Origin: Microbulbifer donghaiensis
Lineage (GTDB): Bacteria; Pseudomonadota; Gammaproteobacteria; Pseudomonadales; Cellvibrionaceae
Assembly (NCBI RefSeq): GCF_900129095.1
Contig: NZ_FQVA01000010.1
Coordinates: 1-37,997 of the forward strand
Direction of reading: 5' to 3'
Length of the DNA stretch: 37,997 nucleotides
Each line of letters starts with the position of its first letter. Position 1 is the stretch's first letter. The translations under genes and the position numbers were made by a program. Shown here in pieces: positions 7,861-16,288 of this stretch. A model generated the notes under the pieces. It searched no databases. It was not told where the DNA came from and saw nothing but the letters and a program-made list of their open reading frames with translations.

Positions 7861-8316
7861 TCAGTAGTCCCGCAAATTAAATAAATTCATCGACAGCGTG
7901 TGCTCTTCCAGCTCTTCCAGCTGTCGCAGACGTTCGAATGCATCCCGCGCGGAAGGTGTTTCCGCCCCCTGCGCCAGATCTCGGTACTGGTCCGCCAGGT
8001 ACATTTCGATATCCAGCGCCAGCTTGGCAATATCGTCGAGGTTATCGATATCGACATTGCGCAGCCGCTGCAGGAATTCCTTCTCGCGCCCCTCGGGCGC
8101 AAACTGGACCCAGGTGTGTAGAGCCCCGGGGGTCAGGTCGGCGCGGAAATTTTCCAGTGAGTGCTTCATGGAATCCTCGCGCCGTTTCAGCTGATCCAGC
8201 AACAGCTCTATACGCCTGTTGGTGGCCAGCTGTTCGTATTCGCCGTATTGCTGCGCCAGTTTGGCATGGAAATCTCGCCCTTCCTGGATTACTTCCTCCA
8301 CAGTTTTGTAGCGCAT
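7861..8316 (-). CDS. Conserved hypothetical all-helical protein, possibly ferritin-like
   Basis: I do not recognise this 151-aa protein. It is charged and predicted almost fully helical, with Glu/His-containing helices (EGRDFHAKLAQQY, RREDSMKHSLENF, ELEEHTLSMNLF) that recall a ferritin-like bundle, but no certain metal motif. The start ATG 8316 has GGGA upstream; a longer frame to 8445 lacks support and would run into the next gene. It is the last gene of the leftward run below msrC and converges on the RsmC-like gene. Confidence 0.7.
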   Translation of the reverse strand: MRYKTVEEVIQEGRDFHAKLAQQYGEYEQLATNRRIELLLDQLKRREDSMKHSLENFRADLTPGALHTWVQFAPEGREKEFLQRLRNVDIDNLDDIAKLALDIEMYLADQYRDLAQGAETPSARDAFERLRQLEELEEHTLSMNLFNLRDY

Positions 8317-8420
8317 CGACCATTCCCGGGAAAACAAATGCCTTTTTTCAGTATAGACACGCAGTGCGAAAGGGCGCCAACCGATAATGGCGCAACAGAA
8401 GGCTTGTATTTGGGGAAAAA

Positions 8421-9167
8421 TCAGATCAATCGTCGCAGGCGACAATCCAGCCGACGCGATGGATTAGCGGGGTTGATCTTGTCGGGAGCGGTCGCCGCCA
8501 GATCGGTCAGCGACAAGGGTTGCCTGCTGACCGCCAGCACTGCGTTTTCATAGGCGGGGAGCTCTGCGGTCCAACCGCCGTGAAGCTGTGCGCGAACGCA
8601 CCGGTCACACCAGCCGCTAGCCAACAGTTCACGCCGGCTGCCGAAATTGCAGACCAGAACTCCATCTGAGCTCAATAGTCCCAGGAGTTTGCGGCACCAG
8701 GAGGTATCAGCAGCAACCGTACGCTCCGCTTCGCCCGCACTGTGACCGAAAAGGTCATCAATAATCAGGTCGAAGGTATCTGGTTCTACCCCACCGACAA
8801 GACCTGCAACAAAGTTGCTCGCATCGTCACACACCAGCTCCGCATTGCGCACACCGAAATACCGACGTGCGATATCCAGATGGGTCGGATCGAGATCCAC
8901 GCCGACAATTCTGGTCGGGGTGAAAAACTGCTGCAGGAGCCGGATCAGCGCACCGCCGCCAACGCCCAGTAGAAGCACCGATCGAATCTGCTGCTCAGAA
9001 CGGAAAAAAGCCGGCAACAGCAGTAACTCCCACAGGGATCCTTTTAGCGGATCCCGCGGGTTCCACTGGGAGTGGAAGACACCATTGCTGTACAGGCGCA
9101 CGCTGGCGCCGTGACTGCGAACCTGATAGTGGCAGTCACCAACCCTTTTCTGCCACAGCAGCGCCAT
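8421..9167 (-). CDS. Spermidine-synthase-fold protein (SpeE-like)
   Basis: The 248-aa protein has a Rossmann-type SAM-binding core of the spermine/spermidine synthase family: LLLGVGGGALIRLL (about residues 65-78), then GVDLDPTHLDIARRYF and DLIIDDLFG. It lacks the N-terminal domain of true SpeE and there is no speD nearby, so a polyamine role is not supported. Its ATG overlaps the msrC stop (TGATG), so the two are probably translated together. Confidence 0.75.
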   Translation of the reverse strand: MALLWQKRVGDCHYQVRSHGASVRLYSNGVFHSQWNPRDPLKGSLWELLLLPAFFRSEQQIRSVLLLGVGGGALIRLLQQFFTPTRIVGVDLDPTHLDIARRYFGVRNAELVCDDASNFVAGLVGGVEPDTFDLIIDDLFGHSAGEAERTVAADTSWCRKLLGLLSSDGVLVCNFGSRRELLASGWCDRCVRAQLHGGWTAELPAYENAVLAVSRQPLSLTDLAATAPDKINPANPSRRLDCRLRRLI

Positions 9168-9637
9168 CAGGCACCAGAGAGATCGGTCGCATCCAGCAAG
9201 ACCCGGGCAAACTCCTGTAACCCGGCCAGGTCCTCCGCGGCGAAGCGGGCCACGCTGGGGCTGTCGATATCCAGCACCCCTAGGCAGCGCTCGCCATCGT
9301 AGAGGGGGATTACCACTTCAGAGGCGGATACCGCATCACAGGCAATGTGCCCCGGAAACTGGTGGACATCCTCCACCAGCTGGGACTCACCAGTCGCAAC
9401 CGCGGTGCCACAGACACCGGTACCGACCGGGATGCGCGTGCAGGCCGGCTTGCCCTGGAAGGGCCCCAGACGCAACTCGTCACCGTGCAGGAAATAAAAG
9501 CCGGCCCAGTTGATATCCTCGAGCTCCATAAACAGTAGCGCACTGGCATTGGCGGTATTGGCCAGCCAGTCCCTTTCGCCTGACAACAGACCCGCGAGTT
9601 GTTCGTTCAGTGATGAGTAAAACGTGCTCGATGACAT
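9167..9637 (-). CDS. msrC: Free methionine-(R)-sulfoxide reductase, GAF-domain type
   Basis: The enzyme reduces free L-Met-(R)-sulfoxide using thioredoxin. The 156-aa GAF-domain protein carries NWAGFYF, LGPFQGKPAC, GVCGTAVATG, FPGHIACDA and GVLDIDSP. The three family cysteines are present at 66, 76 and 100, with the same spacing (10 and 24) as the E. coli enzyme. Start ATG 9637 gives the normal length. It is first of a pair with the SpeE-like gene. Confidence 0.92.
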   Translation of the reverse strand: MSSSTFYSSLNEQLAGLLSGERDWLANTANASALLFMELEDINWAGFYFLHGDELRLGPFQGKPACTRIPVGTGVCGTAVATGESQLVEDVHQFPGHIACDAVSASEVVIPLYDGERCLGVLDIDSPSVARFAAEDLAGLQEFARVLLDATDLSGA

Positions 9638-9693
9638 GAGTAGATCCGCTCCTTACCGGCTACTTAATTGGGATTTTGCCGAGTCGCAACGAC

Positions 9694-9752
9694 AAAGCCC
9701 CCAAATTGTCCGCAGCGCCGGGACGCTGGTTGCGGACAATTTGGGGGCTTTT
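9694..9752. terminator. Strong terminator-like hairpin between msrC and the coiled-coil gene
   Basis: Long arms (aaagcccccaaattgtccgca / tgcggacaatttgggggcttt) surround a 16-base loop that itself pairs in part. A- and T-tracts flank the stem. It lies after the stop at 9784 and before msrC, so it should end the upstream leftward transcript. Confidence 0.85.
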
Positions 9753-9783
9753 CAACTGAGATTCAATAGCGAGATTCTGTCGC

Positions 9784-10251
9784 TTACTGATAGGGATCTG
9801 CGACCGCTCGTTCACTGCCGGACTCATCGGCGCTTTCGCGCTGGTACTGTTCCGCGTCCACCGTCGGACGATTCCATTCGCTGTCACCCACGGTTTCGTC
9901 TTCGCCGCGGCCATGTATCGCCGGCGGTGCGCTGGTTACGTCGGAGGCGATCAGTTGATGCGACCGGGCCTCAGCGCTACGCGCCTGGGTGCGGTTAATC
10001 ACGGCCGGACGATCCTCCGTATGGATTCGACTGGCGATGGTTTTCAGGTTGGGACGGCGGCGCTCCGCCAACTTGACCGCTTCCAGTTCGCCGTTAAGGC
10101 GATTGACCTCCGCCTGCAGATCGCCCAGTTGCGCCTGCAGTTCGGTGATCTGGGCGAGCACCCCTTTGACTTTGCGGCTCTCTTTCTCATACAGCACCGC
10201 CGCGCCGCCAAAAGCCAAAACGAAAATGACCAGTATGGAAAACTGACGCAT
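9784..10251 (-). CDS. Small single-pass membrane protein with coiled coil (FtsL/FtsB-like topology)
   Basis: The 155-aa protein has a short cytoplasmic start, one membrane segment (FSILVIFVLAFGGAAVLY), then a coiled coil (VLAQITELQAQLGDLQAEVN...LNGELEAVK) and a long polar, probably disordered tail. The layout resembles FtsB/FtsL-type proteins, but I see no division motif and no division genes nearby. ATG 10251 is chosen over the longer frame because GGAG lies upstream and the membrane segment is then N-terminal. It lies just downstream of jetD, with 178 bases between. Confidence 0.7.
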   Translation of the reverse strand: MRQFSILVIFVLAFGGAAVLYEKESRKVKGVLAQITELQAQLGDLQAEVNRLNGELEAVKLAERRRPNLKTIASRIHTEDRPAVINRTQARSAEARSHQLIASDVTSAPPAIHGRGEDETVGDSEWNRPTVDAEQYQRESADESGSERAVADPYQ

Positions 10252-10429
10252 AGCAATCTCCGAAAAAATCCCTTTAATTGAGCGAAAGGTAATATTTACA
10301 GCAAATTGCGCGCATCTTCCGAGAAGTTGCGCACTGTTTGCAATGGCCAAAACTGACTACCCGCTCTCAGTCAACCAAAGATACTCTTAGATATTCACCC
10401 GGAAAGCAATTACGCGCTCCTCTCCAGGA

Positions 10430-11644
10430 TCACAAGCCGCCAACCGTACAGATGGCCGTGAGCTGCTCGTGTGCGATTGCCTCTTGGTCCACATAGCGCC
10501 CAGACGCCCTAATCGCGGGGATCAGAACCCTGTCGGCATATTCGCAGCCCGTTGACGATATCGACTTCTGGCCCTGCTTCCCCGCCTGCTCCGGCAAATG
10601 ACCACCACCGGCTCGCAACCTATCCAGCAGCGACATATACCCTGGCCGCCAGCAATCGAGCGCTCGGAAACTATGCCTGAGTGCCGCAGCGATATGCATA
10701 CCCTCGCAATCCAAGTCGCCCCAAAAATATACCGGCAATTCCCTGTCAGCCTGCCCCTGCCACCATTGCAGAAATTCCCGCCGCACTACCGTCGATGCGT
10801 CATTCACTGTACTAAAGCGCGCGACACCCGGAGCGCGCACCCGCGCTGCTCCGCCACGATAGCCTTCAATGTATACCAACGCGGTAGATCCGGGTTGCAG
10901 ATCGGCTAACAACAGAAAGGAATCTTGATTTTCGATCAGCAATACCTGCTCGACGCGTACGGGCAAATATAGATGCATTAACAACGGCCGCTCACATATC
11001 TTGCCGCTTCGCGAAGGAAAAAGTCCGCGCACTAGTGACTGGCGCCAGCTGGAATCCAAATATTTGGAGTCACCAAGAAAGCAACGTGCAGATAGTTGGC
11101 GCCAAGATAGACTTCCCCCGCAATCCAGCTCTTGTCTCACACGCGCCCAGCAACCTAACAGCTGTTCAAAATTTTCGAATCCAGGGTCTAGTTCGAGACC
11201 TCCAGGCGGGAAAACTTCCACACTCTCGAAATGCTGCGAAAATCGCGCCAGCGCCGCCTGCCACTCCGGATCCACAAGTAGTGGCCGCTCTCGCTGCAAC
11301 CAATCGCGGACGAGTTGCTCACAACCCTCGCTGAAGTAGAGATGCGCCCCTTTCCAGGCCGCGGCACCTACAGATCGGCGGGCCGGCGGTTTGATGGAGA
11401 AACATTGGTAATCACGAGACAGCCACACTAGCTCGTCCCAGAGCTCGCCGTCGTCGTAGGCGGGGTCACTGAAAGGCGCAAGTGCGGCGCGCAGCGCGCG
11501 GGGAGCCTTGTCCGGGTTCAGCGTAATCCTGATCTGCTTCTGCTCTCCGGCTAGAATCTGCTCGTCGCGCCTGTCGAGCACATATTTCAGCAGGCCAGCA
11601 ATCACCGGATTTGCAGCCACCCACTCGGGTATCTGCCTCCCCAT
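10430..11644 (-). CDS. jetD: Wadjet defence protein JetD (TOPRIM nuclease subunit)
   Basis: JetD is the nuclease of the Wadjet anti-plasmid system and cuts DNA once the JetABC motor has stalled. The 404-aa protein has a poorly conserved N-terminal arm domain and a C-terminal TOPRIM-type domain. The TOPRIM acidic motifs are visible: QVLLIENQDSF (Glu238) and VYFWGDLDCEGMHIA (Asp310 and Asp312). The latter is the characteristic WGD-D--G of JetD. ATG 11644 has a strong GAGGAGGAG ribosome site; a longer frame overlapping jetC lacks one. It follows jetC by 74 bases and is last in the operon. Confidence 0.88.
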   Translation of the reverse strand: MGRQIPEWVAANPVIAGLLKYVLDRRDEQILAGEQKQIRITLNPDKAPRALRAALAPFSDPAYDDGELWDELVWLSRDYQCFSIKPPARRSVGAAAWKGAHLYFSEGCEQLVRDWLQRERPLLVDPEWQAALARFSQHFESVEVFPPGGLELDPGFENFEQLLGCWARVRQELDCGGSLSWRQLSARCFLGDSKYLDSSWRQSLVRGLFPSRSGKICERPLLMHLYLPVRVEQVLLIENQDSFLLLADLQPGSTALVYIEGYRGGAARVRAPGVARFSTVNDASTVVRREFLQWWQGQADRELPVYFWGDLDCEGMHIAAALRHSFRALDCWRPGYMSLLDRLRAGGGHLPEQAGKQGQKSISSTGCEYADRVLIPAIRASGRYVDQEAIAHEQLTAICTVGGL

Positions 11645-11718
11645 CGTCTCCTCCTCGTTTCCTCGATTCCGCTGCGGGAGCACCCGGACGTCGCTCGAGA
11701 ATGAAAAAGCGCTCGCGG

Positions 11719-14700
11719 TTACCCTTCCACCATTTCCATAAAGTCCAGTGATGCCTGCTGCCGAATCGTGCGGCGATGATTGGCCCACAGCTCGGTGATC
11801 TTTTCCCGGTTACAGACTTTGCGGTCCACATACACGCGGGTGTTGAGCTGGCCGACGGGCCTGGCACTCGGGCATTTACTGAACACGAACTGATTGGAGA
11901 TCAGATCCATAAACGGCCCGGACTTGCTGCTCGGCATAATGAACAGCAGTTGCAGGCCGAGGGTCTCCGTCAGGTAGCGGATCACCTCTTTCGAGCGGGA
12001 CTCGTCCATTTTCGAGAAGGCCTCGTCCACCAGTACCATCTGCAGGTGGCTGCTGCCCTCGTTGAAGCGGAAGGCCGACGTCACCGCCGCCGAGCGAATG
12101 ATATAGGCCGGCGTCTCCAGCTGGCCCCCGGAGCCGGTGCCGTACTGGCTCAGCGCAATCGGTTCCTTGCCCTCCGGCTCCTTAAAGATCTCGTAGTTGC
12201 GGTAGTTGCGATAATCGCTGATGCGATCCAGCTCCCGCCGCGCCACCTGTTCATCCTCGCTCAACAGCATATTCAACAGCTTGTCGCGCACCTTCATATG
12301 CGCCTGGGATAACTGGGCATCGAACAGGTTTTCTTCTTCGCCCAGATTCGGCAGCTCGATCACCGCCTTGAAGAAATTCCAGTATTCCCTGAATTCCGGT
12401 ACCCAACTGTAGGCGAAGCGGAAGCGTTCGCGGTCGGCACCGAAGCGGTGATGCTCCAGCTCCTTGTTCAGGTCGTCCAGAACCCGCTTGCCGTCGTTGA
12501 TGGACTGGTAAATCGCGTGGCACAGGTGCGTGACAAAGGTGGTGTTGAACGACTTCTTTAGCCCCAGCAACTGTTCGTGCCGGTCCACCAAAAGATTGTT
12601 TTTCAGGCGGTTGCGCATTGCTTCTACCTGGTTGTGCAGGCTGCACACCAGTTTGAACAGCACCTCGTCGTGGCCGGCGCCCAGGTCCGGCTCAAACGCC
12701 AGCGTGTCGCCGGCGGCACAGTTGGCGTTGTATTCCATCACTGCCCGGTCCAGCTGGCGACAGTATTTTTCCAGCAGCCCCTGCCACTCTTCGAGATCGG
12801 CACCGAAATCAAAATTGTCACCGGCGCGCTCTGCCTGCTCGTCCGCCTGTTCGAGGACCTTCTCGGCATCGTAGTCCGGTGTGATCTGCGCAATTCGACG
12901 CACCGCGGCCTCGCGGTCGCTGAGCGCATCGTCGAGGGTATCCAGTTCGGCCGACAGCGCTTTCAGCTGCTTGCCGGTATTTTCCAGATCCCGCTCCAGC
13001 TTGCCGGCGTCGTGTTGCAGTCCGGCCTGAACTTTCTGCTGTGCCTGCAGCTGCACTTTAAGCTCGGCAACCTGCTGCTCGAGCTGCTCACAGTCCTGCA
13101 GGTCGAGGTTTTCCAGCGCCTGTTCAGCGCTGCGCCACTCGCGTTGGGCTCCCAGTGCGGCATCCACCACCGGCAGCAGCTGCAAGCCGCTCAGCTCACG
13201 CGCGGCCGCGGCGACGCGGCGGTACAGCTGGTACTGGTCACTGACCTGAGAGGCTTCCGCCAGCAGTTGCTCCAGTGCCTGCTGCTGCGCTGCCAACGCG
13301 CGCGCGCGGGCACCCTGGCCGAAAACCAGTTCGGCGTCGTCGATGTCGCAGCGCCACATGCTGTAGTTGCCGCTGGCCAGTCCGTCTGCAGTCAGGCCAC
13401 GGCGCGTGCCGCGCAGTTCGTGTTCATCCTGCACCTGCAGTACCGAGCCGTAGGAGGCTCGCAGATAGTACTCCGCGGTCTTGTGGTTGAATTCCATCAG
13501 CTCGACGATGGAATCCTTGGACACAGACGCCCGCTCCGCATCCCGGCGCGCCTTGTCTCCCTGGATGACCCGCGCGCGATTACTGCGGCCGGGCATATTG
13601 CGCACGATGCGAATCGCCGCCGCCTCGTGTTCCGGCTCCACGATAATCGAGAAGCGCGCGCCGCCAAGATAACCCTCCACGGCCATCTGCCAACGCTCGT
13701 CCAGCACTTCCACGTAGTCACACAGTACCCGCGGCTCGGCCTGCGGACACTGCTCGCGAATCGCCGCCAGGGCCTGCTCCACCGATTGCGGATAGCGCAC
13801 GCGATTAGCCTGCAGGTGCTGAATGCGGTTTTCCTGAGTGTGCAGTTGCTTCTGCAGCTGCTGCACCTTCAGCTCCCAGCGGGACACCTGTTGCGTGATT
13901 TGCTCGCGCAGGCTCTTGTTTTCGCCCTGGGCTGTTTCGCCGGTATCGGCACTGGCGAGCAACCCGTGCAGCTTGTTGTGCAGTGCCTCACTGCTCGCCG
14001 CCCGATCTCGCAGCGGTTCCAGCGCGGACAGGTCGATCCAGTCCTTGCCGAGCAACTTGTGCAGATCCGGCAACTCCTCTTCCCGCGCCACCTGCTTGAT
14101 ACATTGCACCAGGGCCTTGTTACCCAGCGTGGGAATTTCCAGTTCCGCGGCAGTACCGTTCAACAGGCTCAGTAACTCTTCGGCGGCTTCGCGATTGCGC
14201 TGCCACTGCCGTTCCTGGGCAGCGAGGGGAGCGCCCTGCTCCGACAACTGCCGGTGCGCGCCATTGATGCGCTGCTCCAGCTGGTCCTTGCTGCGCAGGG
14301 CGTCGATGCCCAACCGCTGTGCCTGCAACTCCACCAATTGCTGATTGAGCTGTTCACTGCGCTCGACGGCGATGCGCGCCTCGCGCTCGTTGGTTTGCAG
14401 ATCCGCACGCAACTGCTGTTGATTGTGCTTGCCGGCGAGATAGGTCTTCTGCAAGCGCAGCTGACGATGGCGCGCCTGCAGGTATTCCTGTATCCGCAAC
14501 TGCAGCCACTGCTCGCGATAGAGGTCCGCGGACTGCGCGATCTGCTCCAGCGAGGAAACGCGCTCGACGATCTGGCGCGCCTCCTGCTCCATCGCGTGGA
14601 TCGTCTTCATCAGCTCGGAAACCGAGCGGATGGCATCCCCCAGATCGCGCTTCTCCAGCACTTCCTGGGCGACGAAATCATTGATGCTCTTGACCGGTTT

Positions 14701-15363
14701 GTACGCCATGAAATTAGCAAAGGTCCGCGCCGCGTGCGTGGCCTCGCGGTCGGGCACCGCATCGCGACGACCGCGCAGAGCCCCGTAGAGGCGGCGCAGA
14801 TAGGCCTTCTTCTTATCGTACTGTTCAACCCGTTCGAACTGCTTGCCGAGCACGGAATAGAACTTGTCCAGCGGCAGCAGGTGCTTGCCGTCCTTGTACT
14901 CGCGAATAAAGTCACCGATGGACAGCTGCTCACCGGGGAATATAAAGAAACGCAGGTCGTTCTGTCGCGCCTGGGCGGGCTTGCTGCTGCTATCCAGATG
15001 CGCGCGAATCGCCATCACCGACGTGAAGGGATCGCTGTCCTCACCGGCAGTGGGATAGAAAACACCGGCGATATAACAGTCGGTTGGCTGCAGGCGCGCG
15101 TAGCTGCCGTCATCACAGCCGAGCACATAAGAGGCGAGCGTGCGCACCTGCTTGCCACCGCGACCGCGCTGGGTGGTTTCGTCCTGGCCCGGATTGAAGG
15201 TAAACAGCGTATCGTGCGCCGCCGTCATCAACGTCTGGATGGCATCGGCAGCCGTCGTCTTACCGGAGCCATTGCCACCGGAAAACAGATTGATCGGCCC
15301 GAACTCGTATTCCAGCTGGGGAATATTGCCCCAGTTGATCAGGATCAGTTTTTTCAGAAACAT
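11719..15363 (-). CDS. jetC: Wadjet defence protein JetC (SMC/MukB-like ATPase)
   Basis: JetC is the SMC-like ATPase of the JetABC complex, which extrudes DNA loops to sense small circular DNA. The 1214-aa protein starts with an ABC head (INLFSGGNGSGKTTAADAIQ; Walker A residues 29-36). Long heptad-rich coiled coils follow on both sides of a central hinge-like region. It closes with the signature GTGSGGQLETP (about 1078) and Walker B LQMVLVDEAFSKMDESRS (Asp1113/Glu1114). All ATPase motifs are intact, so it looks functional. No good ribosome site precedes ATG 15363, and a 211-bp gap with two palindromes separates it from jetB. Confidence 0.93.
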   Translation of the reverse strand: MFLKKLILINWGNIPQLEYEFGPINLFSGGNGSGKTTAADAIQTLMTAAHDTLFTFNPGQDETTQRGRGGKQVRTLASYVLGCDDGSYARLQPTDCYIAGVFYPTAGEDSDPFTSVMAIRAHLDSSSKPAQARQNDLRFFIFPGEQLSIGDFIREYKDGKHLLPLDKFYSVLGKQFERVEQYDKKKAYLRRLYGALRGRRDAVPDREATHAARTFANFMAYKPVKSINDFVAQEVLEKRDLGDAIRSVSELMKTIHAMEQEARQIVERVSSLEQIAQSADLYREQWLQLRIQEYLQARHRQLRLQKTYLAGKHNQQQLRADLQTNEREARIAVERSEQLNQQLVELQAQRLGIDALRSKDQLEQRINGAHRQLSEQGAPLAAQERQWQRNREAAEELLSLLNGTAAELEIPTLGNKALVQCIKQVAREEELPDLHKLLGKDWIDLSALEPLRDRAASSEALHNKLHGLLASADTGETAQGENKSLREQITQQVSRWELKVQQLQKQLHTQENRIQHLQANRVRYPQSVEQALAAIREQCPQAEPRVLCDYVEVLDERWQMAVEGYLGGARFSIIVEPEHEAAAIRIVRNMPGRSNRARVIQGDKARRDAERASVSKDSIVELMEFNHKTAEYYLRASYGSVLQVQDEHELRGTRRGLTADGLASGNYSMWRCDIDDAELVFGQGARARALAAQQQALEQLLAEASQVSDQYQLYRRVAAAARELSGLQLLPVVDAALGAQREWRSAEQALENLDLQDCEQLEQQVAELKVQLQAQQKVQAGLQHDAGKLERDLENTGKQLKALSAELDTLDDALSDREAAVRRIAQITPDYDAEKVLEQADEQAERAGDNFDFGADLEEWQGLLEKYCRQLDRAVMEYNANCAAGDTLAFEPDLGAGHDEVLFKLVCSLHNQVEAMRNRLKNNLLVDRHEQLLGLKKSFNTTFVTHLCHAIYQSINDGKRVLDDLNKELEHHRFGADRERFRFAYSWVPEFREYWNFFKAVIELPNLGEEENLFDAQLSQAHMKVRDKLLNMLLSEDEQVARRELDRISDYRNYRNYEIFKEPEGKEPIALSQYGTGSGGQLETPAYIIRSAAVTSAFRFNEGSSHLQMVLVDEAFSKMDESRSKEVIRYLTETLGLQLLFIMPSSKSGPFMDLISNQFVFSKCPSARPVGQLNTRVYVDRKVCNREKITELWANHRRTIRQQASLDFMEMVEG

Positions 15364-15413
15364 ATTTTTATTCGACGTAGATGCCTGTTCATATTTTTAA
15401 ATGCTGCGCATTT

Positions 15414-15491
15414 TGTAGGATGGGCAAAGGAGCGAAGCGATGTACCCATCAGGCCAGACTGATGGGCACGCCGCGCTTTGCCCACCCTACG
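15414..15491. repeat. REP-like palindrome (GTAGGATGGGCAAAG type), copy 2
   Basis: Inverted arms gtaggatgggcaaag (15415-15429) and ctttgcccaccctac (15476-15490) with a gatgggca/tgcccatc-type inner stem match the elements at 6719 and 25540. It lies in the jetB-jetC spacer. Confidence 0.85.
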
Positions 15492-15501
15492 GATTTTTCG
15501 C

Positions 15502-15570
15502 TGTAGGAGCCTGCTTGCTGGCGAAATGATCAGGGCTTCGTAGCCTTTCGCCTGCAAGCAGGCTCCTACA
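15502..15570. repeat. Second, different REP-like palindrome (TGTAGGAGCCTGCTTGC)
   Basis: Perfect 17-bp arms (15502-15518 and 15554-15570) surround a loop containing a further gcgaaa/tttcgc pair. The sequence resembles the GTAGGAGC...GCTTGC REP elements familiar from pseudomonads. It follows copy 2 by 10 bases and nearly touches the jetB stop. Confidence 0.85.
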
Positions 15571-15574
15571 ACCA

Positions 15575-16288
15575 CTAATCGGATTCAGTACCCACGAACA
15601 GACTATGATCTTCGCTGTTCGGCGTGATGCGCTGCTCGAGTTCTTTTACCTGTTCTTCTTGCGGCTGTCCGTCGAACAGCTGCTGCAATGTCTCCTCGCT
15701 GACAAAATGGGCAACGGTCGGGCGCACCCGCAACCAGATTTCCGCAAGGGATTCGGTTTCCTCGCCGGCAAATTGCACCAGGCGCAACTGGCGCAGCTTC
15801 TTTAGCAGGTTTTTGCGCTCCGCCAGCTTGTCCGGCAGCGACATCTTCAACAGGTTGCGAAGCCCCAGTTCCAGCGCTTCCAGCGACAGTGCGGCGCAGC
15901 CGCTTTCATCCACCTGCCCTTCCCTGAGCGCCTTGTCGTATTCGACACGCAGCACCAGGATCGCCGCCACCTCCTGTTGGCTCAGGCGCGCGCGAAAACC
16001 GCCGTGATGAGGTTCTTCCTGGTCAGGCATGCCGGGTACCTCGGCACCCGGCGGGTACACGCGGATAAACTGGAAGCGACTGTCGTGCTGCAAGCGCAGG
16101 CCTAAAGGGGCCAGCCACTCACGGATCAGCTGTTCACAGCGCTGGAAGCGGTCGTACAGAACCGTTTCCACCTGACTCTCGTCACGGCAGATAACGCCGT
16201 AATCCAACAGGCGCACCAACAGTTCGGAAAACTCTCCGCGCGTCAGGCGACACTGGGCCAGCGCTTCTTCCAAGGCCTGTTCAATCAC
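15575..16288 (-). CDS. jetB: Wadjet defence protein JetB (DUF4194, MukE-like)
   Basis: JetB is the KITE-type (MukE-like) subunit that bridges JetA and the JetC heads. The 237-aa protein shows the DUF4194 pattern of paired winged helices: LTRGEFSELLVRLLDYGVIC, RFQFIRVYPPGAEVP, AILVLRVEYDKALREG and LRQLRLVQF. It begins with GTG at 16288, and its first 8 bases overlap the end of jetA, so translation is probably coupled. The acidic C-terminal tail lacks clear structure. Confidence 0.88.
   Translation of the reverse strand: MIEQALEEALAQCRLTRGEFSELLVRLLDYGVICRDESQVETVLYDRFQRCEQLIREWLAPLGLRLQHDSRFQFIRVYPPGAEVPGMPDQEEPHHGGFRARLSQQEVAAILVLRVEYDKALREGQVDESGCAALSLEALELGLRNLLKMSLPDKLAERKNLLKKLRQLRLVQFAGEETESLAEIWLRVRPTVAHFVSEETLQQLFDGQPQEEQVKELEQRITPNSEDHSLFVGTESD

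Noticed and set aside
9784..10251. Coiled-coil membrane protein as a fifth Wadjet subunit
   Set aside because: It is separated from jetD by 178 bases and has its own ribosome site. No such protein belongs to the known system.
12577..14175. 532-codon open frame antisense to jetC
   Set aside because: It lies opposite the coiled-coil part of JetC, where the repeated codon pattern keeps the opposite frame open. The product is Leu/Gln/Arg-rich with no recognisable domain.
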